Source: Opacimonas viscosa (GTDB taxonomy: Bacteria; Pseudomonadota; Gammaproteobacteria; Enterobacterales; Alteromonadaceae). From it: 64,000 nt of DNA. Position numbers and translations under genes: made by a program. Below the pieces are notes generated by a model. That model searched no databases, had not been told where the DNA came from, and was given only the letters and a program-made list of their open reading frames with translations. Where the stretch lies: positions 1 through 64,000 of the forward strand of contig NZ_JANATA010000008.1 in NCBI RefSeq assembly GCF_024199005.1, in the 5' to 3' direction. Below are positions 18,480 through 27,895 of this stretch, in pieces; the first letter of the stretch is position 1; the number at the start of each line of letters is the position of its first letter.

Positions 18480-19454
18480 TTAGTTTTCTTCCGAACCGTA
18501 ATAATAGCCGTAATACCCTGAGTCATCAGAACTCTGGTAGGTGGATTTGTTAACTACAAATCCAACAGCCATTTCTGGATCTAAACGGTCGACCGCTTTG
18601 CGTATATCCGTCAATTTAGCCCGGCCTTCTTCTACTACTACCACAGCCTGTCCGGCAAATCCTGCAAGAATCGCAGATTCATTGATACCCAACATAGGTG
18701 GAGTATCAATGATAACGACACGGTCAGAATAGCGAGAAGAAAACTCCTCAATGGTATCTTCCATTTTTTTACTGGCTAGTAATTCGGTGGAAAGGTGGTG
18801 AGAACGACCCGCTGGAATAATTTTTAATTTATCGATATTCGTCGGGTAGATCACTTCCGCTAAATTTTCTTTTTCACCAATAAGGTATTCCATCAAACCT
18901 GAATTGGTTTTCTCGCCTAGGGTACGCATGACATTTGGCTTCAACACATCCGCATCCACTAACAAAACAGTTTTGTCTTTTTCAGCGGCGATTGACATCG
19001 CTAAATTTACTGCGGTAAATGTTTTACCTTCAGAAGGGCGCGCACTAGTAACCATAATAATATTGGCACGATTGATCGTCGAAGATAAAAAGCCAAAAGC
19101 ATTTTTCAATAACTTGCGCTTGATCTCTCGATATTCTTCATTGATGCGAGAACGCGTACTGGTAAGTGAGACAAAGCCTTTTCGTTCAAGACCTGCCACA
19201 TCAATATTAATCATTTTATCGAGGTTAATCACCTCTTCTGGTGCATCAGGTGCACTGATTACTGCCGAGTTAGCACCGGCAATAACATTTTTTTGCTGTT
19301 TAGCAGATGCTTTTTCAATTGAATTGGCCTGCATGGCAGGTGCTTTTGCCTCTTTTGCATCGACATTGTCCATGCTAGCTTGCTCGGATTGTTTGGATTT
19401 CTCCAACTCTGCTGCTTTCTGCCTAGCTAGTGCTTTTTCTATTGTATTATTCAT
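18480..19454 (-). CDS. XrtA-associated tyrosine autokinase (CpsD/CapB-like)
   Basis: A protein of 324 residues. It is the cytoplasmic BY-kinase that controls polymerisation with the chain-length protein. Walker A' SARPSEGKT is at 137-145, the A' motif LLVDADVLKPN has Asp167 and Asp169, and Walker B is VVIIDTPPMLG. The C-terminus carries the tyrosine cluster (YYGYYYG) used for autophosphorylation. The first 90 residues are charged and alanine-rich, probably a coiled coil. It lies 8 bp downstream of its chain-length partner. Confidence 0.93.
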   Translation of the reverse strand: MNNTIEKALARQKAAELEKSKQSEQASMDNVDAKEAKAPAMQANSIEKASAKQQKNVIAGANSAVISAPDAPEEVINLDKMINIDVAGLERKGFVSLTSTRSRINEEYREIKRKLLKNAFGFLSSTINRANIIMVTSARPSEGKTFTAVNLAMSIAAEKDKTVLLVDADVLKPNVMRTLGEKTNSGLMEYLIGEKENLAEVIYPTNIDKLKIIPAGRSHHLSTELLASKKMEDTIEEFSSRYSDRVVIIDTPPMLGINESAILAGFAGQAVVVVEEGRAKLTDIRKAVDRLDPEMAVGFVVNKSTYQSSDDSGYYGYYYGSEEN

Positions 19455-19461
19455 AAATGCC

Positions 19462-21000
19462 TCAAGCTAAGGGGTTAATATTTAAAATTTCTAGGCCGAC
19501 TAATCCTATAAACATCAGTAGAATAGCCCCCGAAGATAAAGAAAATACGATAATTTTGAATCGATTCTTTTTGGTAATATTATCAATATCAATGTGTGTC
19601 ACTGACCCAAGGATAGGATATGTGGTCATGGTGGTTAATTGATGTGCACGCACCAAGACTGGTGAAAACTGAGATACTAAAAATGCTAATCCAGTACCGG
19701 CACCAAAACCTAGAATAAGAACTGCAGTATAGAAAATCAGACGTTTTGGACCACTGGGTTTTTGTGGAACGAGAGGTGGCTCAATAATTCTAAATTGAAG
19801 GTCTTCAGACGAAACATCCGCGCGTCTAGATAATTCTGCAGATTCACGGCGATTAAGTAATTCTTCATACTTTTGCTGCATGATCCCGTAGTCACGGTTT
19901 AATGCAGTCGATTCAGCTTCAACTTGCGGGACTAAATCAATCTTACTACGCAAAGCGGTTATTTTTGCTTGAGTATCTTTTGCTCTGACCTCTAATGATG
20001 CCATCAAACTCTCTAAACGCGAGATTTCCAGGCGAATTTCTTGGGTGAGTAAGTTCATTGAAGATGAATCAGATGATGGTGAATTTACCATGGCATCGAT
20101 TTCACGCTGTCTTGACGCTTTCAAATTTTCCAACAAGGTATTGGTTTCAATGACATCTGGGTGAATTTCTGTAAAGCGTAATAGCAATTCATCCAAGCGT
20201 GTCTCAAGATTTTCAATCCGTGAATCAAAACGAGTTTGGATAGTGATGTTATCAGTACTGCCATCACTACTAGGTTGCAATTGTCCTTTTAGTGAATTCA
20301 CTTGCTGTTCTGTTTCACGGATCTGCAGTTGGTTGCTCTCAAGTTGCTGATTTAACGTTTTCAAGTTGTCATAAAAGCTACCTTGCTGCGGTAAAATATC
20401 CGCATATTGACGTTTAAAATCGGCTAAGCGTTGTTCAGACTCCAATAAGCGACTTTCATATTCAGCGATTTGCTCATCGAGGAAGCGATTTGCAGTATCG
20501 GTATCACGTCGGTTATTTCCCAAGGAGCCCTCGACAAATAAATCTAATGTTTCTTGTACAACCGTTTGCGCCATTTCTGCATTAGGATGCGCATATGCGA
20601 TAGTATAAATATTATCTCTACCCGTTGATTTGAGCTCAATGTCATTACTGAGTTCATTAATCAAACGCGTGTAAGCAGCATCATCGGTTGCCGTTATGTC
20701 CAAATCAGCTTGGCGTGCAATCTCTTCTACATTGGAACGACTTAACAGCGTTTTTGCCATTGTTTCAATTTCTGTTTGCGGATTAGTTTGGAGTGCTAAA
20801 CCCCGTAATAGAGGTTGTAACAAAGAGCGTGTGTCTACATACACCTTCGCTTCAGATTCATAAACGTTAGGCATGCTAGCGACGTAGAAAAATCCAATGG
20901 GACAAAAAATCCACGTACAAATAATCACGAAGCGTTTTTTGATCCAGATACCTCGAAGGTAATCTAGAGCTATATTGATGGTTTGTTGCAAATCCTGCAT
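19462..21000 (-). CDS. XrtA system polysaccharide chain-length determinant (Wzz/TIGR03007-like)
   Basis: A protein of 512 residues and the inner-membrane partner of the tyrosine kinase. An N-terminal transmembrane segment (about 20-40) is followed by the Wzz-type VYESEAKVYVDTRSLLQPLLRGLA. A long periplasmic coiled coil (about 175-390, rich in Gln, Glu and Leu) follows, then the Pro-rich PPLVPQKPSGPKR motif just before a second transmembrane segment, and a third near the C-terminus. It controls chain length of the exported polymer. An 8-bp inverted repeat lies just upstream. Confidence 0.93.
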   Translation of the reverse strand: MQDLQQTINIALDYLRGIWIKKRFVIICTWIFCPIGFFYVASMPNVYESEAKVYVDTRSLLQPLLRGLALQTNPQTEIETMAKTLLSRSNVEEIARQADLDITATDDAAYTRLINELSNDIELKSTGRDNIYTIAYAHPNAEMAQTVVQETLDLFVEGSLGNNRRDTDTANRFLDEQIAEYESRLLESEQRLADFKRQYADILPQQGSFYDNLKTLNQQLESNQLQIRETEQQVNSLKGQLQPSSDGSTDNITIQTRFDSRIENLETRLDELLLRFTEIHPDVIETNTLLENLKASRQREIDAMVNSPSSDSSSMNLLTQEIRLEISRLESLMASLEVRAKDTQAKITALRSKIDLVPQVEAESTALNRDYGIMQQKYEELLNRRESAELSRRADVSSEDLQFRIIEPPLVPQKPSGPKRLIFYTAVLILGFGAGTGLAFLVSQFSPVLVRAHQLTTMTTYPILGSVTHIDIDNITKKNRFKIIVFSLSSGAILLMFIGLVGLEILNINPLA

Positions 21001-21025
21001 ACCAAAAAGTCCATTTTATTGTATT

Positions 21026-21050
21026 GATGTTTATCATATGGTTAAACATC
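21026..21050 (-). promoter_or_regulatory. Inverted repeat before the chain-length gene, possible operator or leader hairpin
   Basis: GATGTTTA and TAAACATC are perfect 8-bp arms separated by 9 bp, 26 bp before the ATG, in the 120-bp gap after the export lipoprotein gene. There is no T-run, so it is not a standard terminator. Confidence 0.35.
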
Positions 21051-21120
21051 GAAAGAGTGGTATTGAAATACACGGGTAACATCGTGTTAGCCTGTGTGAA
21101 TGATTATCTGTTCTGTCGGT

Positions 21121-21747
21121 CTAAAACCAAGCTTCTGGGATAATGACAATATCACCTGGTAACATATCAATATTTTTACTGATATCCCCATCCTTGATCA
21201 ACTTTTCAATATTCAGTGCGTATGACTTTTGCTCACCGTTAATTGTTCTTACTAATACCGCATTATCACCATTGGCAAATTCCGTTAAACCACCTACCGA
21301 AATCATTAAATCAAGTAATGTTAGATGCTGTGTGTAATTAATGGCACTGGGGTTAGTTGCTTCCCCAATCACTCGTACTTGTTCTGATAAAGGACCAGAA
21401 AAATTATTCACACTCACTGTCACTCGAGGACTGTTGATGTAACGTGATAATTCAGCTTCTATTTCTCGGGCTAGGCTGGTGGGTGTTTTCCCCGCGACTA
21501 CTATATCTTCAACCAATGAGGTAGTTACTTTGCCGTCAGGACGCACAATAAAGTTCCCGGAAATTTCCGGGTTACGCCAAACAAAGATAGATAAATTATC
21601 ACCTGGACCGATGAGGTACTGATAATTATCAACGTTAGTGGTAAGTGACTCGCGTACCTGAGCGGTAGGGAGGGTTTGCGTTGCACAGCCTGTTAAAAAT
21701 ACTGATACAACAGCGGTTGCAGCAATCCATAAGCGCTTGAGTTCCAT
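21121..21747 (-). CDS. XrtA system polysaccharide export lipoprotein (Wza/EpsE-like)
   Basis: A protein of 208 residues with a lipoprotein signal (VFLTGC, Cys21). The Poly_export domain begins YLIGPGDNLSIFVWRNPEISG and continues VRPDGKVTTSLVEDIVVAGKTP. A SLBB segment, VRVIGEATNPSAINY, follows at about 125-140. It is shorter than E. coli Wza (about 380 residues), as is usual for XrtA-type exporters, which lack the C-terminal helical pore and may use the separate barrel protein instead. It starts the minus-strand export run and is divergent from the sugar transferase. Confidence 0.92.
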   Translation of the reverse strand: MELKRLWIAATAVVSVFLTGCATQTLPTAQVRESLTTNVDNYQYLIGPGDNLSIFVWRNPEISGNFIVRPDGKVTTSLVEDIVVAGKTPTSLAREIEAELSRYINSPRVTVSVNNFSGPLSEQVRVIGEATNPSAINYTQHLTLLDLMISVGGLTEFANGDNAVLVRTINGEQKSYALNIEKLIKDGDISKNIDMLPGDIVIIPEAWF

Positions 21748-21915
21748 GTGTTAATCCTTTATTCACTTTTTATAAAACTTGTCGATAAACCTTGTATCGG
21801 ACATAAAACGATTGTCTGTAGCAGTTATTTTGCAAGGGGTAATTTTGCTTTGTACTCATATTTATCTAGCCAGTTAAATCAACATCTCGCTAGCAATTAA
21901 AGTACATAAAGTGCT

Positions 21916-21943
21916 ATGACATACATTAAACATAGCATAATAT
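21916..21943 (+). promoter_or_regulatory. Candidate sigma-70 promoter of the plus-strand polysaccharide operon
   Basis: ATGACA (21916-21921), a 16-bp spacer and TAATAT (21938-21943), predicting a leader of about 40 nt before the sugar transferase ATG at 21991. Confidence 0.4.
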
Positions 21944-21990
21944 AAAAACTGCAGGATGCAAATATCAAATTTATTGATCAAGGAAGAACA

Positions 21991-23403
21991 ATGGCTAAGA
22001 CCAAAAATGGAAAAAATAAACGTTTAAGTACTCTCATTTTTGCTGAGAGTATATTAATTGCGTACGTCTGTTACGCTGCGTTTTTTATGGTCAAATTGGC
22101 TGATGTATTTGCACCTAGTTTCGCTGCACAGCATATCTTTCCTTTAATCATTTTCACCTTGTTTATCGTCCTCAGTCAGCTCGCAGTGGGATTGTATGAG
22201 CCTAAGCTAAGAGAAACCTTTAGGGGGATTATTCGCCGAATATTCGTAGCCCAAGGCTTGGCTTTTTTTGCTATGGCAGTATTTACAGAACTGTTTTTAA
22301 CCCATGTTTTAATCCATTCTTATTATCTTGTTGTCTGTATTTTGATGACGATTTTGAGTTGCTCATTGTTTCGTTTTTTTGTTATTCGTTTTGGCGCACT
22401 GGGACTAGCACAAACCCGTATTGTTATTTTAGGAGCTGGAGAAAGAGCGTCTGTTATTGAAAACCGGATGCGTAGAGCGTCTGATAGAAAAGGTTTTGAG
22501 CTAATAGGTTTTATTCCTATCCCTGGAGACAATATAGAGTTAGGGGTCAAGAAAGAACCGATTTTGCATGTGAATATTGATGATTCATTTAAAGAGTTTA
22601 TTGCGGAAAACGATATTGATGAAATCGTCATTGCAGCAGATCAGCGCAGGGGAACTCTACCTATAGAAGTATTATTTGATTGTCGTTTACAAGGCACGCA
22701 AATTACCGATTTACTGGATTTCATGGAACGAGAAACCGGGCAAATACTGGTGAATTTGATGTATCCGAGTTGGCTTATTTATTCTGGTGGGTTTAATTCA
22801 CAAAATTACGTCAGACAAATTAGTGATTACACATTAAATTTCTGCTTGGCTAGCTTGGTCTTATTTTTTGTCTGGCCATTTATGCTTTTGACCGCTTTAG
22901 CTATTTATTTAGACGATGGCCGTAAAACGGGGGCATCCATTTTCTACAAGCAAATTCGCGTTGGCAAAGATGGCGAGAACTTTGGCATTTATAAATTTCG
23001 AAGCATGGGGGTTGATGCCGAAAAAAATGGCGCACAGTGGGCGTCTAAAAACGATGCGAGGGTCACGCGTATTGGGGGCTTTATACGCAAATATCGTTTA
23101 GATGAATTACCCCAATTATACAACGTGTTTCGCGGCGATATGTCTTTTGTAGGGCCTCGACCAGAGCGTCCAGAATTCGTAGAACAACTCAATAAAGAAG
23201 TCCCATTTTACAATCAACGGCACAATGTAAAACCTGGTCTAGCTGGTTGGGCTCAGCTGAATTATCCATATGGGGCGAGCGTTAAAGATGCGATGGAAAA
23301 ATTAAAATTCGATTTATATTACGTAAAACACCAAAGTTTTTTGTTAGATATATTGGTGTTGATCAGAACAGTGGAAGTGGTGCTATTTGGTAAAGGGCAA
23401 TAA
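21991..23403 (+). CDS. XrtA system priming sugar-phosphate transferase (TIGR03013-like)
   Basis: A protein of 470 residues. Four N-terminal transmembrane segments (about 12-135) are followed by a Rossmann-like domain (RIVILGAGERASVIENRMRR) and another membrane segment near 285. The C-terminal bacterial sugar transferase domain has IYKFRSMGVDAEKNGAQWA, YRLDELPQLYNVFRGDMSFVGPRPERPEF and RHNVKPGLAGWAQ. It loads the first sugar phosphate onto undecaprenyl phosphate at the inner membrane. The clear ribosome site AAGGAAGAAC precedes the ATG. It is the first gene of the long plus-strand run. Confidence 0.94.
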   Translation: MAKTKNGKNKRLSTLIFAESILIAYVCYAAFFMVKLADVFAPSFAAQHIFPLIIFTLFIVLSQLAVGLYEPKLRETFRGIIRRIFVAQGLAFFAMAVFTELFLTHVLIHSYYLVVCILMTILSCSLFRFFVIRFGALGLAQTRIVILGAGERASVIENRMRRASDRKGFELIGFIPIPGDNIELGVKKEPILHVNIDDSFKEFIAENDIDEIVIAADQRRGTLPIEVLFDCRLQGTQITDLLDFMERETGQILVNLMYPSWLIYSGGFNSQNYVRQISDYTLNFCLASLVLFFVWPFMLLTALAIYLDDGRKTGASIFYKQIRVGKDGENFGIYKFRSMGVDAEKNGAQWASKNDARVTRIGGFIRKYRLDELPQLYNVFRGDMSFVGPRPERPEFVEQLNKEVPFYNQRHNVKPGLAGWAQLNYPYGASVKDAMEKLKFDLYYVKHQSFLLDILVLIRTVEVVLFGKGQ

Positions 23404-23557
23404 ATTTACCAAAATCAAAACTTAGGTCTATACTTTTAAAGACGATATAGGGACTATCTTGTTTGCCTTTTGGATATTAGCAAAACAAAGGCGATAAACT
23501 CGGATACGACTGACCTAAAACAGTACTATGGACTTATCACACTAACGGAGACGACCC

Positions 23558-24421
23558 GTGCAATGGAATGCAATGACGGTAGACGTGGAAGATTACTTTC
23601 ACGTTTCTGCTTTTGAAAAATCAATATCCCCAGCTGATTGGCATACAATCTCTCCGCGTGTCGGTGATAATACTCACCGATTGATAGATCTATTCAATGA
23701 AAAAAATATCAAGGCGACCTTTTTTACCTTGGGTTGGGTTGCAGAACATTGCCCTGATGTCATTAAGCGAATTGTTGATGAGGGACATGAGTTAGCCAGC
23801 CATGGAACCAATCATCGACGAGCAACAACGATGACTCGTGATGAGTTTTATCGCGATGTTGCTGAAAGCAAAGATCGTTTAGAACAGCTATCAGGTTCAG
23901 CTATTCTAGGTTATCGAGCACCTAGTTTTTCTATTAATGAATCCAATGAATGGGTGTATGACACGCTACGAGAATTAGGTTTCGTTTATTCTTCTAGCAC
24001 ATACCCGATTGAGCATGACCTATATGGCGTACCGCATTGGCCTCGTTTCGCGCATTTGCATAAATCTGGCATGTTAGAAATTCCTATCCCTACCTTACGA
24101 GTGAACGAAAAGAACAAAGGGATTGGTGGTGGAGGGTATTTCCGTTTGTTCCCGTATTGGTTATCAAAACGTCGTATCTCAAAATTTATTACTCAAGAGA
24201 AACAGCCCTATAGTTTTTATTTTCATCCATGGGAGATAGATCCTGACCAACCGCGTGTCAAAGGAGCCCCGCTAAAATCGCAGTTTAGGCATTATATTAA
24301 CTTGTCTCGGATGCAACCAAAGCTAGAACAATTAATTGATGACTTTGCTTGGACCAGCATGGCACAAGCTTATGGGATCAAAGGGAATAACCAGATAGTT
24401 ACGCGAGAGGCAGTGGCGTGA
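23558..24421 (+). CDS. XrtA system polysaccharide deacetylase (TIGR03006/DUF3473-like)
   Basis: A protein of 287 residues. The NodB-type N-terminal half begins TVDVEDYFHVSAF and has the metal-site HxxxH-type segment ELASHGTNHRRAT and the YRAPSFSI motif. The C-terminal DUF3473 part includes YFRLFPYWLSKRRI and YFHPWEID. No signal peptide is visible, as is common in this XrtA-specific family. It probably removes N-acetyl groups from the exopolysaccharide or its lipid-linked precursor. Its stop overlaps the exosortase start by 4 bp. Confidence 0.93.
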   Translation: MQWNAMTVDVEDYFHVSAFEKSISPADWHTISPRVGDNTHRLIDLFNEKNIKATFFTLGWVAEHCPDVIKRIVDEGHELASHGTNHRRATTMTRDEFYRDVAESKDRLEQLSGSAILGYRAPSFSINESNEWVYDTLRELGFVYSSSTYPIEHDLYGVPHWPRFAHLHKSGMLEIPIPTLRVNEKNKGIGGGGYFRLFPYWLSKRRISKFITQEKQPYSFYFHPWEIDPDQPRVKGAPLKSQFRHYINLSRMQPKLEQLIDDFAWTSMAQAYGIKGNNQIVTREAVA

Positions 24422-26040
24422 CAACTATGTCTAATGCAAACCTCAATACGAGTAATCCGAAGTTAAACACAGCAGAATTAGCTGCGCCAGATGGTTCACT
24501 TTTATCAAGTCAACCGCAACCTGTGTCACATAGTCGCTCGACTTGGTTTATGTTGATAATTGCCGTGTGTGGGTGGGCGGTATTTTGTTATGTTGGGTTG
24601 CGTTCAGCGATAGAGATCTGGGCCATTTCTGAAATTTTTCAGCATTGTTTTTTTGTTATTCCTGGTGCGTTTTATTTGATCTATCAAGAGCGTACCAAAT
24701 TGGCACACATTGCTTTATCTCCTACATGGTGGGCGCTACCTTTTCTTTGTGGCCAAATCGCAGTGTATGTTTTGGGGTTGGCAGGTGACATCCAAGTGTT
24801 AATGCACATAGCGACGTTCAGCATGCTTCCGACTTTATTGTGGGCTGTGTTGGGGAATCGAGCAGCGTATCATCTTATTTTTCCTTTGTGTTTTATGCTA
24901 TTTGCCATTCCCATCGGCGAGGAAATGATCCCCTTCTTACAAGAGGTAACAGCTGATATTTCGGTGTATTTTTTACAGCTTACCGGCGTGCCTTTATATC
25001 GTTCTGGCCTGTTTATTGAAATCCCAGAAGGACGTTTTTTAGTAGCTGAAGCATGTTCGGGTATTAGCTTTTTTATTGCCTCTGTCGTGATCGGCAATCT
25101 TTATGCGTATATGAATTTACGCAGTCCCAAGCGCCGTATTTTGTTTGTCTTATTAGCCGTCGTCTACCCTATTTTAGCCAACGCGGTAAGGGTCTACGGT
25201 ATTATTTTAACAGGGCATTTGACGGATATGGAGCATGCAGTAGGTGCGGATCATCTCATCTACGGTTGGTTCTTCTTTTCACTCGTTATTATCAGTTTAA
25301 TTCTTATCGGGGAAGTGTTTAGACGTGGCGATAAACCGACTAATCAGCTTGACTCCAGGGTACCAAACATGGCACCGCCACTTTTTGTTTCGACAGTGAA
25401 TAAACGCCCATTTTACAGCGTGTTAGGATTATTATTAGCCGGTGGCCTGTGGGGCTTATCGGTGTTGGATAAAACGCCCGATCCGAAAGCTGTGTTCACA
25501 GTGAATTTTGCAAACAGTGATGTTCTGCACCGTTCTTTGACACCGACAGTTTGGCAACCACAGTTCGCTGATTCTGCGAGTCAAGAGCTCGTATCATTGC
25601 AACGTCGAGGTGTGGCTTACGAGGTATTCCAAGTTTCGTATGATGGCGCCCAAGGAGAATTAGTTGGGTTTCACAACAAGCTATTCAGTCAAGCGCGCTG
25701 GACCCTAGAATCAGTATTTTCTCCGGGGCTTGATTGGCCCGTCAAAGCCCAACAAATTACGTCGGTTAACTCTGAGAAACGCTTCGTGTACTTTGCATAT
25801 TGGTTTGCAGGCGAATTTTACACGAGTAAAACTCGAGTCAAATTAGCGCAAACGTTTGCCAATTTGCTCAATCAATCTGGAGCGATGCGAATGGTGGCCG
25901 TGAGTTTCACTGCCACAACAAATACTGAGCAAATTGAGCAATACGAAGAAATTGTCGCCGCAGTATTTGCTGAATTTAGCAGTGGTGTTGCTTATATTGC
26001 ACTGACCAAGCATGAAGTATTAGAGCAGAGAAGACCATGA
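24418..26040 (+). CDS. xrtA: Exosortase A with fused EpsI domain
   Basis: A protein of 540 residues. It is the integral-membrane cysteine protease or transpeptidase predicted to cut PEP-CTERM tails. About eight transmembrane segments span 43-310. The catalytic triad is visible: Cys213 in VAEACSG, Arg258 in NAVRVYG and His279 in ADHLIYGW. The C-terminal 200 residues after about 340 form the EpsI periplasmic domain that is often fused in XrtA. The start is GTG at 24418, overlapping the deacetylase stop; ATG at 24427 is the alternative. The two tandem PEP-CTERM proteins at 53-55 kb are its obvious substrates. Confidence 0.95.
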   Translation: MTTMSNANLNTSNPKLNTAELAAPDGSLLSSQPQPVSHSRSTWFMLIIAVCGWAVFCYVGLRSAIEIWAISEIFQHCFFVIPGAFYLIYQERTKLAHIALSPTWWALPFLCGQIAVYVLGLAGDIQVLMHIATFSMLPTLLWAVLGNRAAYHLIFPLCFMLFAIPIGEEMIPFLQEVTADISVYFLQLTGVPLYRSGLFIEIPEGRFLVAEACSGISFFIASVVIGNLYAYMNLRSPKRRILFVLLAVVYPILANAVRVYGIILTGHLTDMEHAVGADHLIYGWFFFSLVIISLILIGEVFRRGDKPTNQLDSRVPNMAPPLFVSTVNKRPFYSVLGLLLAGGLWGLSVLDKTPDPKAVFTVNFANSDVLHRSLTPTVWQPQFADSASQELVSLQRRGVAYEVFQVSYDGAQGELVGFHNKLFSQARWTLESVFSPGLDWPVKAQQITSVNSEKRFVYFAYWFAGEFYTSKTRVKLAQTFANLLNQSGAMRMVAVSFTATTNTEQIEQYEEIVAAVFAEFSSGVAYIALTKHEVLEQRRP

Positions 26041-27323
26041 GAATATTGTATGTTTGCCAACGCGTTCCATATCCGCCTAATAAAGGTGAGAAATTACGTT
26101 CTTTTCACCAAATTGAATATTTGCTAGAGCAAGGGCATAGCATAGATGTATTCATGCCAGAGCACAGCGGTAAAGATAAAGCGCACATAGAGCAACTGCG
26201 TAGCCAAGGGGTAAACCAAACTTTTTCCGGTGAACTCGGTCAACCATATCTTAGTTTTGCAAAAGCACTTTGTAGTGGTCGTTCGTTGAGTGAGGCGAAG
26301 TTTTATCGAACAGAACTACAAAATCTTTTTGATAATGTCCTTGAACAAAACGAATATGACGCATTGGTATTATGTGCATCAAGTTTAGCGCGTTATGTTT
26401 TCGCTTCAGTTCACTATGAACGCTTACAAAAAACGACGCTGTTGTTTATGGATTTCATGGATGTAGATTCAGATAAGTGGCGTCAATATGCCGCACAGTC
26501 TGCATGGCCGATGCGTTGGGTTTACCACAGGGAAGCAGAGAAAGTTGCTTGCTTAGAACAAGTGGTTGTTGAGAAATTTACGCAGTGTTTTTTGATTTCG
26601 GATAAAGAGGTGCAATTGCTACAGGACACATTGTCTAAAGTGAATGCTACACCACAGTCTCAAGCGGTACATTCAGAGCAAAAGATTCATACTTTAGGCA
26701 ATGGGATTGATACTAAAATATTTACACCAAAACCAGATATCAACGCAGATTGTCAGCATTTTTTGTTTGTGGGTGTTATGGACTATAAACCCAATGTCGA
26801 TGCAATGTTGTGGTTTTGTGAGTACATCTGGCCGAGTATTTTACAACACAATCCCCAAGCAGAATTAACGATTGCTGGGATGTCGCCTACGAGTAAGATT
26901 TTAGAACTAGGCAAACAACGCAGTATTCATGTGACCGGGTTAGTCGATGATATTGTGCCTTATTTTCACCGCGCAGATGTGTTTGTTGCACCATTTCAAA
27001 TTGCCCGTGGCGTCCAAAACAAAATTCTACAGGCAATGGCTTGTGGCTTGCCAGTGATCACCAGTGAGTTAGGTTTGGAGGGGATCACTGCGGCAGAAGG
27101 CACCGAGCTTATTGTGGCTAATTCGGCCACAGAATATAAACAAGCATTAAGTCAATTAGCTCAACCTGATGTGCGTGCAGCAATAGGCAAATCCGCGAGT
27201 GCAAGAATCCATGCAGAGTATTCTTGGGCGGGCAAGCTCAGTTTACTTGAAGCACTGTTACAGCAGACAGATACAGTAACAGCGACATGCATAAGAGCAG
27301 AACAGGATAAGGAGTGTGCATGA
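26037..27323 (+). CDS. XrtA system glycosyltransferase (GT4, TIGR03087-like)
   Basis: A protein of 428 residues with a GT-B fold. The N-terminus RILYVCQRVPYPPNKGEKLRS is typical of the XrtA-associated TIGR03087 family. The C-terminal donor domain contains HFLFVGVMDYKPNVDAMLWF and APFQIARGVQNKILQAMACGLPVI, the E/N-type donor-binding loop. It adds a sugar to the growing repeat unit at the cytoplasmic face. The start overlaps the exosortase stop by 4 bp (ATGA), so the genes are translationally coupled. Confidence 0.92.
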   Translation: MRILYVCQRVPYPPNKGEKLRSFHQIEYLLEQGHSIDVFMPEHSGKDKAHIEQLRSQGVNQTFSGELGQPYLSFAKALCSGRSLSEAKFYRTELQNLFDNVLEQNEYDALVLCASSLARYVFASVHYERLQKTTLLFMDFMDVDSDKWRQYAAQSAWPMRWVYHREAEKVACLEQVVVEKFTQCFLISDKEVQLLQDTLSKVNATPQSQAVHSEQKIHTLGNGIDTKIFTPKPDINADCQHFLFVGVMDYKPNVDAMLWFCEYIWPSILQHNPQAELTIAGMSPTSKILELGKQRSIHVTGLVDDIVPYFHRADVFVAPFQIARGVQNKILQAMACGLPVITSELGLEGITAAEGTELIVANSATEYKQALSQLAQPDVRAAIGKSASARIHAEYSWAGKLSLLEALLQQTDTVTATCIRAEQDKECA

Positions 27324-27895
27324 AATCTGTCATGCAATGGTTGATTGCTTTACTTATTTTTCCTTACTTTGCGTTGTACAAGATACTAAGCCTAATCACG
27401 ACAGATAAAGATAGTTTATGGCAATCGTTTACTCAGTTTTTGAGTTTGTTCCCAGGTAAGTTAGGTAGTTATTTACGTGTGCGTTTTATGTATTGGACTG
27501 CTACTGAATGCCACAAAGAGACTTTTATTGGTTTTGGTGCATTATTCTCGCATTGTGATACGAGTATCGATGATGGGGTTTATATCGGGCCGCAATGCAA
27601 TATCGGGAAATGCAGTATCGGAAAAAACACCTTGCTAGGCAGTGGTGTACATATCCTAAGTGGTAAAAAGCAGCATGAATTTTCAGATCCAGGTACACCA
27701 ATCAAAGAGCAAGGCGGTGTCTTTGAGAAAATCAGTATAGGCGAGAATTGTTGGATCGGGAATGGTGCTATTGTCATGGCAAGTGTAGGGGATAATTCTG
27801 TGATTGCTGCGGGCAGTGTTGTAGTTAACGAGTTGCCGGCAGGGGTGATTGTGGGTGGGAATCCAGGAAAGGTAATTAAGCAGGTGGGTTTATGA
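27320..27895 (+). CDS. Left-handed beta-helix (hexapeptide) acyltransferase
   Basis: A protein of 191 residues from the ATG at 27320, which overlaps the previous stop; a TGC-preceded start two codons earlier is less likely. An N-terminal membrane-associated helix is followed by hexapeptide repeats from about residue 60: IDDGVYIGPQCNIGKCSIGKNTLLGSGV, then IGENCWIGNGAIVMASVG and VIAAGSVVVNELPAGVIVGGNPGKVI. The last block is typical of sugar O-acetyltransferases (NodL/CysE/WcaF type). It probably acetylates a sugar of the repeat unit. Confidence 0.87.
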   Translation: MKSVMQWLIALLIFPYFALYKILSLITTDKDSLWQSFTQFLSLFPGKLGSYLRVRFMYWTATECHKETFIGFGALFSHCDTSIDDGVYIGPQCNIGKCSIGKNTLLGSGVHILSGKKQHEFSDPGTPIKEQGGVFEKISIGENCWIGNGAIVMASVGDNSVIAAGSVVVNELPAGVIVGGNPGKVIKQVGL

